A DNA stretch of 64,000 nt from UBA4615 sp046046245 (GTDB lineage Bacteria; Pseudomonadota; Gammaproteobacteria; Burkholderiales; Burkholderiaceae_E), in the NCBI GenBank assembly GCA_046046245.1, contig JBJOKE010000029.1:81354-145353 (forward strand), in the 5' to 3' direction. Positions within the stretch are counted from its first letter, which is position 1. Each line of letters begins with the position of its first letter. Of the stretch, positions 34,552-44,214 are shown one piece after another. The notes beneath the pieces were generated by a model. It made no database searches. It was not told the origin of the DNA and was given only the letters and a program-made list of their open reading frames with translations. Both the position numbers and the translations under genes were made by a program.

Positions 34552-35904
34552 ATGCCCGAGTTCGACTACGACCTGTTCACCCTCGGCGCCGGCAGCGGCG
34601 GCGTGCGCGCGAGCCGCGTCGCGGCCGGGCACGGGGCGCGCGTGGCGGTCGCGGAGGCCCACCGGGTCGGCGGCACCTGCGTGATCCGCGGCTGCGTGCC
34701 CAAGAAGCTGCTGACCTACGCGGCGCACTTCTCGCAGGACTTCGAGGATGCGGCCGGCTACGGCTGGACCGTCGGCCGGCCCGAGTTCTCGTGGCCCGCG
34801 CTGAAGGCCGCGAAGGACCGGGAGATCGCGCGGCTCGAGGGCGTCTACCGGAGCCTGCTGAAGGGCTCGGGCGTCGACGAGGTCGACGGCCGCGCGGTCG
34901 TCGTCGATCCGCACACCGTCGAGGTGGCCGGCAGGCGGATCACCGCGCGGCACCTGCTGGTCGCGACCGGCGGCGCGCCGCTGCGCCCGGCGTTCCCGGG
35001 CGCCGAGCTGTGCATCACGTCGAACGAGGCCTTCGAGCTCGCCGAACTGCCGCGCCGCGTGCTGGTGGTGGGCGGCGGCTACATCGCGGTCGAGTTCTCG
35101 GGGATCTTCCGCGGGCTCGGCGCGGCGGTCACGCTCGCCTGCCGCGGCGACCAGGTGCTGCGCGGCTTCGACGACGACGTCCGCTCGCACCTCGCGACCG
35201 AGCTCGTCCGGCACGGCATCGACCTGCGGCCGCATGCCGTGCCCGAGTCGGTCGAGCCGCTGGCCGACGGCACGCTGCGCGCGCTGCTGCGCACGGCCTC
35301 CGGCGTGGAGGCGCACGTCGTCGACGCGGTGATGCTCGCCACCGGCCGCGCGCCGGCCACGCGCGGGCTCGGCCTCGCCGAGGCGGGCGTCGAGCTCGAC
35401 GGGCACGGCGGCGTGGTCGTCGACGCCTACGGCGCGACCCGCGTGCCGAGCATCCACGCGGTGGGCGACGTGACCCATCGGATCGCGCTCACGCCGGTCG
35501 CGATCCGCGAGGGCGCCGCGGTCGCGGCCACGCTGTTCGGCGGCCGGCCGACGCCGGTCGACCACGCCGACGTGCCGCACGCGGTGTTCTCGGATCCGCC
35601 GGTCGGCGCGGTGGGCCTGACCGAACAGCAGGCGCGCGCGCGCTCGGACGCGGTCACCGTGTTCAAGGCGACCTTCCGGCCGCTGAAGGCCACGCTGTCG
35701 GGCCGCGAGCAGAAGACCCTGATGAAGCTCGTCGTGGACGCCGACACGCAGCGCGTGCTCGGCGCGCACATGGTGGGGCCGGATGCGCCGGAGATCATGC
35801 AGGGCATCGCGATCGCGGTGAAGGCCGGGCTGACGAAGGCCCAGTTCGACGCGACCGTGGCGATCCATCCGACCGCGGCCGAGGAGTTCGTGACGATGCG
35901 CTGA
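34552..35904 (+). CDS. gor: Glutathione-disulfide reductase
   Basis: A 450-residue FAD/NADPH flavoprotein. The redox disulfide is in GGTCVIRGCVPKKL; the NADPH fold is VLVVGGGYIAVEFSG and the FAD motif is HAVGDVTHRIALTP. The C-terminal dimerisation domain ends AIHPTAAEEFVTMR, with the catalytic base histidine-proline typical of the family. It reduces GSSG. The frame is open far upstream, but the ATG at 34552 opens the family-like MPEFDYDLFTLGAGSGG. Confidence 0.95.
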   Translation: MPEFDYDLFTLGAGSGGVRASRVAAGHGARVAVAEAHRVGGTCVIRGCVPKKLLTYAAHFSQDFEDAAGYGWTVGRPEFSWPALKAAKDREIARLEGVYRSLLKGSGVDEVDGRAVVVDPHTVEVAGRRITARHLLVATGGAPLRPAFPGAELCITSNEAFELAELPRRVLVVGGGYIAVEFSGIFRGLGAAVTLACRGDQVLRGFDDDVRSHLATELVRHGIDLRPHAVPESVEPLADGTLRALLRTASGVEAHVVDAVMLATGRAPATRGLGLAEAGVELDGHGGVVVDAYGATRVPSIHAVGDVTHRIALTPVAIREGAAVAATLFGGRPTPVDHADVPHAVFSDPPVGAVGLTEQQARARSDAVTVFKATFRPLKATLSGREQKTLMKLVVDADTQRVLGAHMVGPDAPEIMQGIAIAVKAGLTKAQFDATVAIHPTAAEEFVTMR

Positions 35905-35948
35905 CGCATGGACGGGTCGAGGGCCCGCTGCGCCGCGCGGGCGGCCGA

Positions 35949-37166
35949 TCAGCCCCCGTCCCAGCAGATCCGCCAGAGCCGCCGCGTCGCCGCGAGCGCG
36001 ACCAGCCCGGCCGCGCAGGACACGCCCGCCGCGAGCGGCGCGCCGATCCGCTCGGCGAGCGCACCGAGCCCGAGGAAGCCGATCGGCGCGGTGCCGATCG
36101 CGACCGTCAGCAGCCCCATGGCCTGGGCGCGGCGCTCGGGCGGCACCGCGCCGATCGCCAGCGTCGCCTGCATCACCGCGAAACCGGCCTGACCGAGCCC
36201 GGACAGGAAGAGCAGCACCGCGGCCGCGGCCGGCTGCGTGCAGGCCGAGAAGGCGCCCACCGCGACGAAGAACGCGACGAAGCCGACGACGTAGGTGCGG
36301 CCCTGCGGCGGCGGCCGCGGGAGCGCGGCGAGCGCGAGCGCGCCGAGCAGCGTGCCCAGGCCGTCGCTGCTCGCGAGCAGGCCGACCCCGTCCGGCCCGA
36401 GCCCCATCCGATCGCGGCCGATGACCGGCACCATGCTGAGCACCGGCCAGCCGAACAGGTTGAACAGCACCGTGACCCAGAGGGCGCCGGCGAGCCGCGG
36501 CAGCGCACGCACCAGCCGGACGCCGTCGGTCAGCGTCGCGAGCACGCCCGCGGCCGGCGGCGGCGCGGGCCGCGGGCGCGGCCGGATCCGCAGCACCAGC
36601 ACGATCGCCAGCAGGTAGAGCAGCAGCATCGGCCCGAGCGCGCCGGCCATGCCGCCGTGGGCGAGCAGGACGCCGCCGACGCCGGGGCCCGCGAGCTTGC
36701 ACGCGTTGCTCGAGCCGACGTCGAGCGCCATCGCGCGCGCCATCCGGTGCGTGCCGGCGAGCTCGCCGACCATCGCGCGCCGCAGCGGGTTGTCGGCGGC
36801 CCAGACCACGCCGCCGACGGCGCTCGCGAGCGCGACGTGCCAGACCTCGATCGCGTCGGCGGCGACCGCCGCCAGCAGCGCGGTCGAGGTGGTGGCCAGC
36901 GTGGCCAGCATCGCCGCGACGCCGGTGCGGCCCGGCACGCGCGCGGCCCAGGCGCCGAAGGGCAGGCCGAGCAGCCCGAGCGGCGCCATCCGCAGCATCA
37001 GCATCGCGGCGACGGCGAAGGCCGATCCGGTACGCTCGTAGGTGAACACGCCGAACACCAGCACCTCGAGCCAGCGCACGAAGTAGGTGATCAGTCCCGC
37101 CGCCCAGAGCCGGCGGAAGTCGGGATCGCGCAGCAGCGGCGCGTCGGCGCGCTCGGAGTCGGACAT
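35949..37166 (-). CDS. MFS transporter, EntS-like family
   Basis: A 405-residue protein with twelve predicted helices and the MFS_3 pattern: DFRRLWAAGLITYF at the N-terminus, GRTGVAAMLATLATT in the first cytoplasmic loop, and PPERRAQAMGLLTVA in the centre of the second half. Related proteins export siderophores, drugs or metabolites. No siderophore genes are nearby, so the cargo is unknown. It converges on gor. Confidence 0.85.
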   Translation of the reverse strand: MSDSERADAPLLRDPDFRRLWAAGLITYFVRWLEVLVFGVFTYERTGSAFAVAAMLMLRMAPLGLLGLPFGAWAARVPGRTGVAAMLATLATTSTALLAAVAADAIEVWHVALASAVGGVVWAADNPLRRAMVGELAGTHRMARAMALDVGSSNACKLAGPGVGGVLLAHGGMAGALGPMLLLYLLAIVLVLRIRPRPRPAPPPAAGVLATLTDGVRLVRALPRLAGALWVTVLFNLFGWPVLSMVPVIGRDRMGLGPDGVGLLASSDGLGTLLGALALAALPRPPPQGRTYVVGFVAFFVAVGAFSACTQPAAAAVLLFLSGLGQAGFAVMQATLAIGAVPPERRAQAMGLLTVAIGTAPIGFLGLGALAERIGAPLAAGVSCAAGLVALAATRRLWRICWDGG

Positions 37167-37246
37167 CGCCGTGAAGTGTCTCCCGCGGACGCGAGGCGGT
37201 CATCCGCTAAACTCCGGCCCCGTTCCGGTCTCCGCCCGATCCGACG

Positions 37247-37615
37247 ATGCGCGACGCTCGAGCCGTTCCGTTCCGCCTCGCCGCTGCCCTGGTGCTCGGC
37301 CTGCCGGTCCTCGTCGCCCTCGCCCCGCGCGCGGGGCACGCGGTCGAGCCGCGAGGCGGCGCCGAGATCTACGAGCTCGTCTGCCGGAACTGCCACGAGG
37401 GCGGCGCCGGCGGCGCGCCCAGGCTCGGCGACCGCAAGGCCTGGAAGCCGCTGATCGCCGAAGGTCCCTCGTCGCTGTTCCGCACGGCGCTCAAGGGCAT
37501 CCGCGGCATGCCCGCGAAGGGCGGGCGCCCGGATCTCGCCGACGTCGAGGTCAGCCGCGCGGTCGTCTACATGGCGAACGCCGCGGGCGCGAAGTGGAGC
37601 GAGCCACGCAAGTGA
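37247..37615 (+). CDS. Class I c-type cytochrome
   Basis: A 122-residue periplasmic haem protein: signal peptide ending near GHAVE, haem attachment CRNCH at 46-50, and an axial methionine in RGMPAKGG. Length and layout resemble cytochrome c5/c555-type electron carriers. A TAAACT -10 candidate is at 37208-37213. It converges on the czcA-like gene. Confidence 0.92.
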   Translation: MRDARAVPFRLAAALVLGLPVLVALAPRAGHAVEPRGGAEIYELVCRNCHEGGAGGAPRLGDRKAWKPLIAEGPSSLFRTALKGIRGMPAKGGRPDLADVEVSRAVVYMANAAGAKWSEPRK

Positions 37616-37690
37616 CGCGCGGCTGCCGACGCCGGCGATGCGCCGACCGGCGCGGCCCCCGGGCGGCGTCGGTCCCGTGTCCGCAGCGCG

Positions 37691-40600
37691 TCAGTGCATC
37701 GGCAGCGCGTCGCCCGACGCGAGCGAGCTCGGCCAGCGCCGCGCGACCATCAGGTAGAGCGACGGCAGCGCGAGCAGCGTCAGCAGCGTCGCGCTGACCA
37801 GTCCGCCGATCACCACGATCGCGAGCGGCCGCTGCGTCTCGGCGCCGATGCCGTGCGACAGCGCCATCGGCAGCAGCCCGAGCATCGCGAGCAGCGCGGT
37901 CATCATCACCGTGCGCAGCCGCACCAGTGCGCCCTCGCGGATCGCCGCGCGGATGTCCTCGACGGCGACCTTGCCGGCGGCGCGCGCGTTGAAGTCCGAG
38001 ACCATGACCACCCCGTTGAGCACCGCCTGGCCGAACAGCGCGATGAAGCCGATCGCCGCCGACACCGACAGCGGGATGCCCGTCAGCCACAGCGCGACGA
38101 TGCCGCCGATCATCGCGAGCGGAATGTTCGCGATGATCAGCGCCGCGCTCGCGAGCGAGCCGAAGGCGTCGAACAGCAGCAGGAAGATCAGCAGGATCGA
38201 CAGCGGCACGACCCAGGAGAGCCGGGCCATCGCGCGCTGCTGGTTCTCGAACTCCCCCGACCAGACGATGCCGTAGCCGAGCGGCAGCTTGACCTCGGCC
38301 TCGACCAGCCGCTTCATGTCGGCCACCACGCTGCCCATGTCGCGGTCGCGGATGAACACGCCGATCGCCGCGACCCGCTGGCCGTTCTCGCGCGAGATGT
38401 TCATCGCGCCCTCGGTCACCTTGAAGCTCACCAGCTGCGACAGCGGCACCGGCGGTCCGCTCGCGCTGCCCACCAGCACGTCGGGCAGCCGGGGCAGCTC
38501 GCGCTGCTCGGGCTTGAGACGGACCACGACGCTGAAGTGCCGCTCGCCTTCCCAGAGCTCGCTGGTCGCCTTGCCGGCGAGCGCCGACTCGACGACCTGC
38601 TGCAGGTCGGCGACGTTGACGCCATAGCGGGCGGCGGTCGCGCGGTCGATGTCGATGCGGAACTGCGGCAGGCGGCCGTCGCGGTCGACGAAGCTGCGCG
38701 ACACCCCCTGCACGCCGGCGATCAGGCGGCGGATCTGGCGCGCGAGCTCCTTGATGGTGTCGAAGTCGTCGCCCTGGACCTTGATGACGATCTGTCCGTC
38801 GATCTGCGAGATGCTCTCGAGCACGTTGTCTCGGATCGGCTGCGAGAAGGTCGGCTCGAGCCCGGGCAGCCGACCGATCGCCTCGTCCATCTCGCGGATC
38901 AGCGAGGCCTTGGTGCGGCCTTGCCGCCAGGTGTCCTCCGGTCGCATCTCGACGAAGAATTCGGCGCTGTTGAAGATCTTCGGATCGGTGCCGTCGTCGG
39001 GGCGGCCGACCTTGGAGATCACCGAGGCCACCTCGGGCACCGAGGTCAGCGCCTGCCGGATCGAGCGCGCGGCGCGTTGCGCCTCGGCGGGCGCCACCGA
39101 CGGCGACAGCGTGACGTTGACCCAGATCGAGCCCTCGTTGAGCTCGGGCAGGAACTCGCTGCCGAGCCGCGTGGCCACTCCGGCGGCGGCCACCAGTGCC
39201 GCGACCGCGATCGCGACGACGGTGCCGCGCCGGTCGAGCGCCCAGTCGAGCAGCCGTGCGTAGACGCGCTTGGCCGTGCGCACCAGCGCGTTGTCCTCGT
39301 GCGGCACGCGACGCAGGAACCACGCGCAGGCGAGCGGCACGACGGTCAGCGACAGGATCAGCGAGCCCACCAGCGCCGAGCTCACCGTCCAGGCCATCGG
39401 CGAGAAGATCCGGCCCTCGTGCCGCTGCAGCGTGAAGATCGGCACGTGCGCGACGATGATGATCAGCATCGAGAACAGCGTCGGCCGACCGACCTCGACG
39501 GCTGCCTCGAGCACCGCCTCGCGGCGCGCCGCCGGATCGTGGATCTGCTCGTCCTTCAGCTGGCCGAGCCGGCGGAAGATGTTCTCGACGACGATCACCG
39601 CGCCGTCGACGATGATCCCGAAGTCCATCGCGCCCAGCGACAGCAGGTTGGCCGGGATGCCGACGAAGGTCAGGCCGAGGAAGGTGGCGAGCAGCGACAG
39701 CGGGATCACCGCGGCCACGATCAGCGCCGCGCGCACGTTGGTCAGGAACAGCACCAGCACCAGGCACACCAGCACCGCGCCCTCGAGCAGGTTCCTGAAG
39801 ACCGTGTGCAGCGTCTTGCCGATCAGCCACGAGCGGTCGTAGTACGGGACGATCTCGACGCCCTTCGGCAGGTGCGAGCGATTGATCTCGGCGATCTTCG
39901 TCTTGATGCCGTCGAGCACGCGCGACGGGTTCTCCCCCTTCCTCATCACGACGATGCCGTTGACGATGTCGTCGTCGTCCCGGCCTTCGAGGGTCTGGCC
40001 GACCAGCCCCTGTGCGGGCGCGCCGCCGACGCGGATCTCCGCCACGTCCTTGACCAGCACCGGCACGCCGCGGCTGACCGAGACCATCACGTTGCCGATG
40101 TCGGCCGAGCTGCGAAGCTCGCCGATCGAGCGGATGAGGAACTGCTGGTTGCCGTGCGCGACCGCGCCGCCGCCGGCGTTCGAGTTGGCCCTCGCGAGGG
40201 CCTCGAACAGCTGCACGAGCGACAGCCCGTGGTCGCGCAGCCGTGCCATGTCGGGGTTGACCTCGTACTGCTTGATCATGCCCCCCATGGTCACCAGGTC
40301 CGCGACGCCGGGGACCTTGCGCAGCTGCTTCTCGACGACCCAGTCCTGCATCTCGCGCAGCTGCTGCGGGGTGTAGCCGTCGCCGCGCAGCCGGAAGCGG
40401 AAGATCTCGCCGATCGCGGTCTGCGGCGGCTGGATCCGGACCTCGACGCCCTCGGGCAGGCCCAGGCCCTGCAGCCGCTCGTTGACCCGCTGCCGGGCGA
40501 GCTGGTCGGTCGGCCTGTCGTTGAAGGTGACGACGGTGAACGACAGTCCGAACTGCGTGTGCGAGAACAGCCGCACCGAGTCGGGCAGGCCCGAGAGCGC

Positions 40601-40813
40601 GACCTCGATCGGCAGCGTCACCTGCCGCTCGACCTCCTCGGCCGCGCGTCCCGGATGCAGGGCGATCACCGTGACCTGGGTGTCGGAGACGTCGGGGAAG
40701 GCCTCGATCGGCAGGTTGTTGAACGCGACCGTGCCGCCGCCGATGAAGACGGCCAGCGCGAACACCACCAGCAGCGGCTGGTGCAGCGCGAAGTCGACGA
40801 TCCGGCGGATCAC
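37691..40813 (-). CDS. Heavy-metal RND pump, CzcA type (efflux system 1)
   Basis: A 1040-residue inner-membrane proton antiporter of the heavy-metal RND family. Transmembrane helix 4 reads LGAMDFGIIVDGAVIVVEN, the DFG...DGA...EN signature of the CzcA/CnrA subgroup (cobalt, zinc, cadmium, nickel), with the carboxylates for proton relay. The first porter loop opens NLPIEAFPDVSDTQV. The GTG start at 40813 overlaps the membrane-fusion gene stop by four bases. It exports divalent metal from the periplasm with the two upstream genes. Confidence 0.95.
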   Translation of the reverse strand: MIRRIVDFALHQPLLVVFALAVFIGGGTVAFNNLPIEAFPDVSDTQVTVIALHPGRAAEEVERQVTLPIEVALSGLPDSVRLFSHTQFGLSFTVVTFNDRPTDQLARQRVNERLQGLGLPEGVEVRIQPPQTAIGEIFRFRLRGDGYTPQQLREMQDWVVEKQLRKVPGVADLVTMGGMIKQYEVNPDMARLRDHGLSLVQLFEALARANSNAGGGAVAHGNQQFLIRSIGELRSSADIGNVMVSVSRGVPVLVKDVAEIRVGGAPAQGLVGQTLEGRDDDDIVNGIVVMRKGENPSRVLDGIKTKIAEINRSHLPKGVEIVPYYDRSWLIGKTLHTVFRNLLEGAVLVCLVLVLFLTNVRAALIVAAVIPLSLLATFLGLTFVGIPANLLSLGAMDFGIIVDGAVIVVENIFRRLGQLKDEQIHDPAARREAVLEAAVEVGRPTLFSMLIIIVAHVPIFTLQRHEGRIFSPMAWTVSSALVGSLILSLTVVPLACAWFLRRVPHEDNALVRTAKRVYARLLDWALDRRGTVVAIAVAALVAAAGVATRLGSEFLPELNEGSIWVNVTLSPSVAPAEAQRAARSIRQALTSVPEVASVISKVGRPDDGTDPKIFNSAEFFVEMRPEDTWRQGRTKASLIREMDEAIGRLPGLEPTFSQPIRDNVLESISQIDGQIVIKVQGDDFDTIKELARQIRRLIAGVQGVSRSFVDRDGRLPQFRIDIDRATAARYGVNVADLQQVVESALAGKATSELWEGERHFSVVVRLKPEQRELPRLPDVLVGSASGPPVPLSQLVSFKVTEGAMNISRENGQRVAAIGVFIRDRDMGSVVADMKRLVEAEVKLPLGYGIVWSGEFENQQRAMARLSWVVPLSILLIFLLLFDAFGSLASAALIIANIPLAMIGGIVALWLTGIPLSVSAAIGFIALFGQAVLNGVVMVSDFNARAAGKVAVEDIRAAIREGALVRLRTVMMTALLAMLGLLPMALSHGIGAETQRPLAIVVIGGLVSATLLTLLALPSLYLMVARRWPSSLASGDALPMH

Positions 40814-41994
40814 TTGCGGCCCTCGCCGGCGGGCTTCGGGCTCGCGCCGCGCGCGATGATCTGCTGCAGGAACAGGTTGCCTTCCACCACGACGCGCTGG
40901 CCCGTCTGCAGGCCGAGCACCGCGACGCGGCCGGGCAGCTCCCGGACCACCTGCACCTCGGTGCGCGTGAAGCCGCCGTCGGTGTCGGCGACGAACACGT
41001 GCTGCCGACCGTCGATCAGCAGCACCGCGGCCGTGGGGATGTGCTCGATCGGCCGGTCGGTCTCGCCAGCGGGCAGCGGGAAGGTCGCGGTGACGAACAT
41101 CTCGCTCTTGAGCAGCCGTTCGGGGTTCGCGACCGACGCTCGCAGCCGGAAGGTGCGCGTGGTCGGGTCGATCGCGTCCTCGCTGCGGATCAGCCGGGCG
41201 GCGAACTCGCGGGCGCCCCAGGCGCCGCTGTGCAGCGCGAGCGGCGCACCCGCCGGCAACGCGGCGAGCGCGGGCAGCGCGCTCTCCGGCGCGTCGAGCC
41301 AGGCCCACAGGCGGGTCGGATCGGTGATCACGTAGAGCGGCCTGTCGCCGCCGTCGGCGCGGACCTCCTGGCCCGGGTTGATCGCACGCTCGACGACGAC
41401 GCCGGCGAGCGGCGCGCGCAGCATGTAGTTCGGGCCGCCGGCCGCGGCGCCGAGCTGCGCGAGCCGGGCCTGGGTACGCTGGCGCTCGATGCGGGCACGG
41501 GCGAGCGCCGCCTCGGCCTCGCGGACGTCCTTGGCGGGCACGAGGCCCGCGTCGTTCAGCTCGCGCTGGCGCGTCAGCGTCTCCTCGGCGAGCGCCTGGT
41601 CGGTCTCCGCGCGGCGCGCGTCGGCGGTCGCCTGGCCGAATTCGGGTGCGGCCAGTTCGGCGAGCGGCTCGCCGGCCTTCACCGCATCGCCGACCCGCAC
41701 GATCGGCCGGACGACCCGGCCGCCGAGGGGCGAGAACACGCGGACGGTCCGGTCCTCGTCCCAGGCGAGCCGGCCGGGCAGCGACAGCGTCGTGGTGCCG
41801 GCGTCCTGGACCGCCTCGGTGCGGATGCCCTCGACCCGTTTCGGGAACCGCACGGTGGTGCCGGCGATCGACGGACCCGGGTCGGGCGCGAGCGGCGGCG
41901 GCTCGGCGGTGCAGGCCGCGGCGGCCGCGGCGAAGGCGGCGATCGCGAGTCGGCGTGCGGCGGTGGCGGGGCGGGGCGGCACGGCGTCGGTCAT
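40810..41994 (-). CDS. Membrane-fusion protein, CzcB/CusB type (efflux system 1)
   Basis: A 394-residue periplasmic adaptor. The leader ends in AAAAAACTAEPPP, a lipobox-like site that would anchor it to the inner membrane. The hairpin (about 130-180, EIERQRTQ-like coiled coil) sits between two lipoyl halves, RVFSPLGGRVVRPIVRVGDA and LRAPLAGVVVERAINPGQEV. The methionine copper cluster of CusB is absent, in keeping with a divalent-metal system. It lies between the outer-membrane and pump genes with 4-base overlaps on both sides. Confidence 0.93.
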   Translation of the reverse strand: MTDAVPPRPATAARRLAIAAFAAAAAACTAEPPPLAPDPGPSIAGTTVRFPKRVEGIRTEAVQDAGTTTLSLPGRLAWDEDRTVRVFSPLGGRVVRPIVRVGDAVKAGEPLAELAAPEFGQATADARRAETDQALAEETLTRQRELNDAGLVPAKDVREAEAALARARIERQRTQARLAQLGAAAGGPNYMLRAPLAGVVVERAINPGQEVRADGGDRPLYVITDPTRLWAWLDAPESALPALAALPAGAPLALHSGAWGAREFAARLIRSEDAIDPTTRTFRLRASVANPERLLKSEMFVTATFPLPAGETDRPIEHIPTAAVLLIDGRQHVFVADTDGGFTRTEVQVVRELPGRVAVLGLQTGQRVVVEGNLFLQQIIARGASPKPAGEGRK

Positions 41995-43430
41995 CGGGCA
42001 CTCGCGGGATCGGGGGTCCACCGCAGCGCGTCGCCGAAGACCGGATCGGTCGCGGCGGCGGCGGTCATCAGCTGGGCGCGCACGGCGGCGTCGGCGCGGT
42101 CGGCGTCCAGGCGCGCCTGCAGCGCCTCGAGCTGCAGCGCCCGCTGCTGGCGCAGCGCGTCGAGCAGCTCGAGCACCGTGCCCGCGCCCTTGCGCCAGGC
42201 GAGTTCGGCGTTGGCCGCCACCCGCTCGGCCAGCGGCAGCGCGTCGCGCTCGAGCCGCTCGCGGCGCGCGCGCGCCGCCACCAGTGCCGCGGCCAGCCGC
42301 TGCTGCTCGGCGCGCGCCACCCGCTCCAGCCGCGCCCGCGTCTCGGCGGCGATCTCGCGGTCGGCCTCGGCGCGCGCGATCTCGCCCTCGAAGCGATGGT
42401 TCACGAACAGCGGCACCGTCACGAACGCGCCCAGCAGCCAGCCGTTGCCCGCCGGCGGGGCGTAGCGCTCGGCCTGCACGCCCACGCCCACGTCGCGCGT
42501 GCGCAGCGCCTGCGCCAGCCGGCTCTGCGCCTCGGCCTGCCGCTGCTGCGCGCGTGCGGCCGCCAGGTCCGGCCGCGCCGACTCCGCCGCCGACAGCGTC
42601 TCGCCCGGCTCGCCGCCGAGCGCCGGCCAGGGCTCGGCCGCCTCCAGCTGCCCTGCCTGCGCCTCGAGCGCCAGCAGCAGCGCGAGCACCGCGCGTGCGC
42701 GCACGCGCTCGCCCTCGGCGGCGAGCCGCTCGGCCTCGGCGCGCTGCACGTCGAGCTCGATGCGCGCGACGTCGGCGGCGGCCACGTCGCCCGCCTTCAG
42801 CCGCCGCTGCGCGCCCTCGAGCGTGCGCCGTACCAGCCCGATCAGCTCGGTCTGCAGCGCCACGCGCTGCTGCGCGCCCCACAGGTCCACCCAGGCCTGC
42901 GCGAGCGCGAACTGCTGCTGACGCAGCACCTCGGCCGCGTTCAGCCGTGCGGCCTCGAGCCCCCGGGTGGCCGCCTCCTGGCGCAGCGCGCGCTTGTCGC
43001 CGCGCTCGAAGGTCTGGTCGAGCCGCACGACGTAGTCGACCTGCAGGTCCAGCGGGTTGCCCGAACCCACGCCGAGCTGCGGGTTGACGTTGCCGATGCC
43101 GCCGCTGAAGGTGGGATTCGGCCGCTGGCCGGCGGTGACGAGGTCGGCGCGCGGGGCGGCGAGCGCACGGACGGCGCCGCGCAGCTCGCGGTTGCAGCGC
43201 GCGAGCCGCGCCTGCGCGGCCGCGAACGACAGCGGCGCCGCGGCCGGCTGCGCGGCACAGGCGGCCTCGGGCTCGGCCACGTCCGCGCCGAATGCCGCCG
43301 GCCGCGCGGCGCCCGCCGCGGGCGGCGCAGGCTGCGCCGATGCCGGCGGGGCTGCGAGCAGGGCCGCGAGCAGGGCCGCGAGCAGCGTCGCCCCACCCGA
43401 CCCGCGGCGATGCGAGGGTGTCGTCTTCAT
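41991..43430 (-). CDS. Outer-membrane efflux protein, CzcC/TolC type (efflux system 1)
   Basis: A 479-residue OEP-family protein with a signal peptide (LLAALLAALLAAPPASAQ) and two long coiled-coil repeats, the pattern of the TolC trimer. The first half holds GQRPNPTFSGGIGNVNPQLG and the second LAWRKGAGTVLELLDALRQQ. The first gene of the czcCBA-like operon, divergent from the two-component regulator at 43534. Confidence 0.93.
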   Translation of the reverse strand: MKTTPSHRRGSGGATLLAALLAALLAAPPASAQPAPPAAGAARPAAFGADVAEPEAACAAQPAAAPLSFAAAQARLARCNRELRGAVRALAAPRADLVTAGQRPNPTFSGGIGNVNPQLGVGSGNPLDLQVDYVVRLDQTFERGDKRALRQEAATRGLEAARLNAAEVLRQQQFALAQAWVDLWGAQQRVALQTELIGLVRRTLEGAQRRLKAGDVAAADVARIELDVQRAEAERLAAEGERVRARAVLALLLALEAQAGQLEAAEPWPALGGEPGETLSAAESARPDLAAARAQQRQAEAQSRLAQALRTRDVGVGVQAERYAPPAGNGWLLGAFVTVPLFVNHRFEGEIARAEADREIAAETRARLERVARAEQQRLAAALVAARARRERLERDALPLAERVAANAELAWRKGAGTVLELLDALRQQRALQLEALQARLDADRADAAVRAQLMTAAAATDPVFGDALRWTPDPASAR

Positions 43431-43533
43431 CCGGAACCGTCTAGACTCGGTCGGGACCCGCGATGATCCCCGCCGTGCCTTTCAAATCGCTTGCAGCGTC
43501 GCCGCGGACCCAGCCCGCGGCGCTCACGATCCG

Positions 43534-44214
43534 ATGAAGCTGCTCCTCGTCGAGGACGACGACCAGATCGCCGCGCCGGTGCTGCGCGCCTTCGAGCGCG
43601 CCGGCCTGGCGGCCGACCGGGTGACGCGCGGCGACGCGGCCGACGAGGCGCTCGTGGCGGGCGGCTTCGACGCCGCGGTCCTCGACATCGGCCTGCCGGG
43701 CCGCGACGGGCTCGAGGTGCTGCGTCGGCTCCGCGGTCGCGGCGACCCCTTGCCGGTGCTGCTGCTGACCGCCCGCGACGAGGTCACCGACCGGGTCACG
43801 GGGCTCGACGCCGGGGCGGACGACTACCTGGTCAAGCCGTTCGACATGGTCGAGCTCGAGGCCCGCGTGCGGGCGCTGCTGCGTCGGGGCCGACCCGCGC
43901 AGCCGCCGCTGCCGCGGCTCGGGCGCCTGTGCCTGCGTGCCGACGAGACTGTCCCGCGGCTCGACGACGTGCCGCTCGAGCTGTCGCCGCGCGAGGCCGG
44001 CGTGCTCGCCGTCCTGCTGCGCCGGGCCGGACGCGTCGTCGGCAAGCCGCTGGTGCTGCAGGAACTGGCCGCGACCGACCCGTCGGCGATGGACCTGTCC
44101 GACGCGGCGGTCGAGGTGATGGTCCACCGGCTGCGACGCAAGCTCGAGGGCAGCGGCGTCGGGATCCAGACGATGCGCGGCTTCGGCTACGTGCTGCGCG
44201 AGCGCGATGGCTGA
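43534..44214 (+). CDS. OmpR-family response regulator beside the czcCBA-like operon
   Basis: A 226-residue regulator with receiver domain (phospho-acceptor D51 in AVLDIGLPGRDG, K in YLVKPFDMVELEARV) and winged-helix domain ending MVHRLRRKLEG and RGFGYVLRE. It is divergent from the metal-efflux operon and overlaps the downstream kinase gene by eight bases. The arrangement suggests a CzcR- or CopR-like role, although the kinase partner resembles the TctE type. Confidence 0.92.
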   Translation: MKLLLVEDDDQIAAPVLRAFERAGLAADRVTRGDAADEALVAGGFDAAVLDIGLPGRDGLEVLRRLRGRGDPLPVLLLTARDEVTDRVTGLDAGADDYLVKPFDMVELEARVRALLRRGRPAQPPLPRLGRLCLRADETVPRLDDVPLELSPREAGVLAVLLRRAGRVVGKPLVLQELAATDPSAMDLSDAAVEVMVHRLRRKLEGSGVGIQTMRGFGYVLRERDG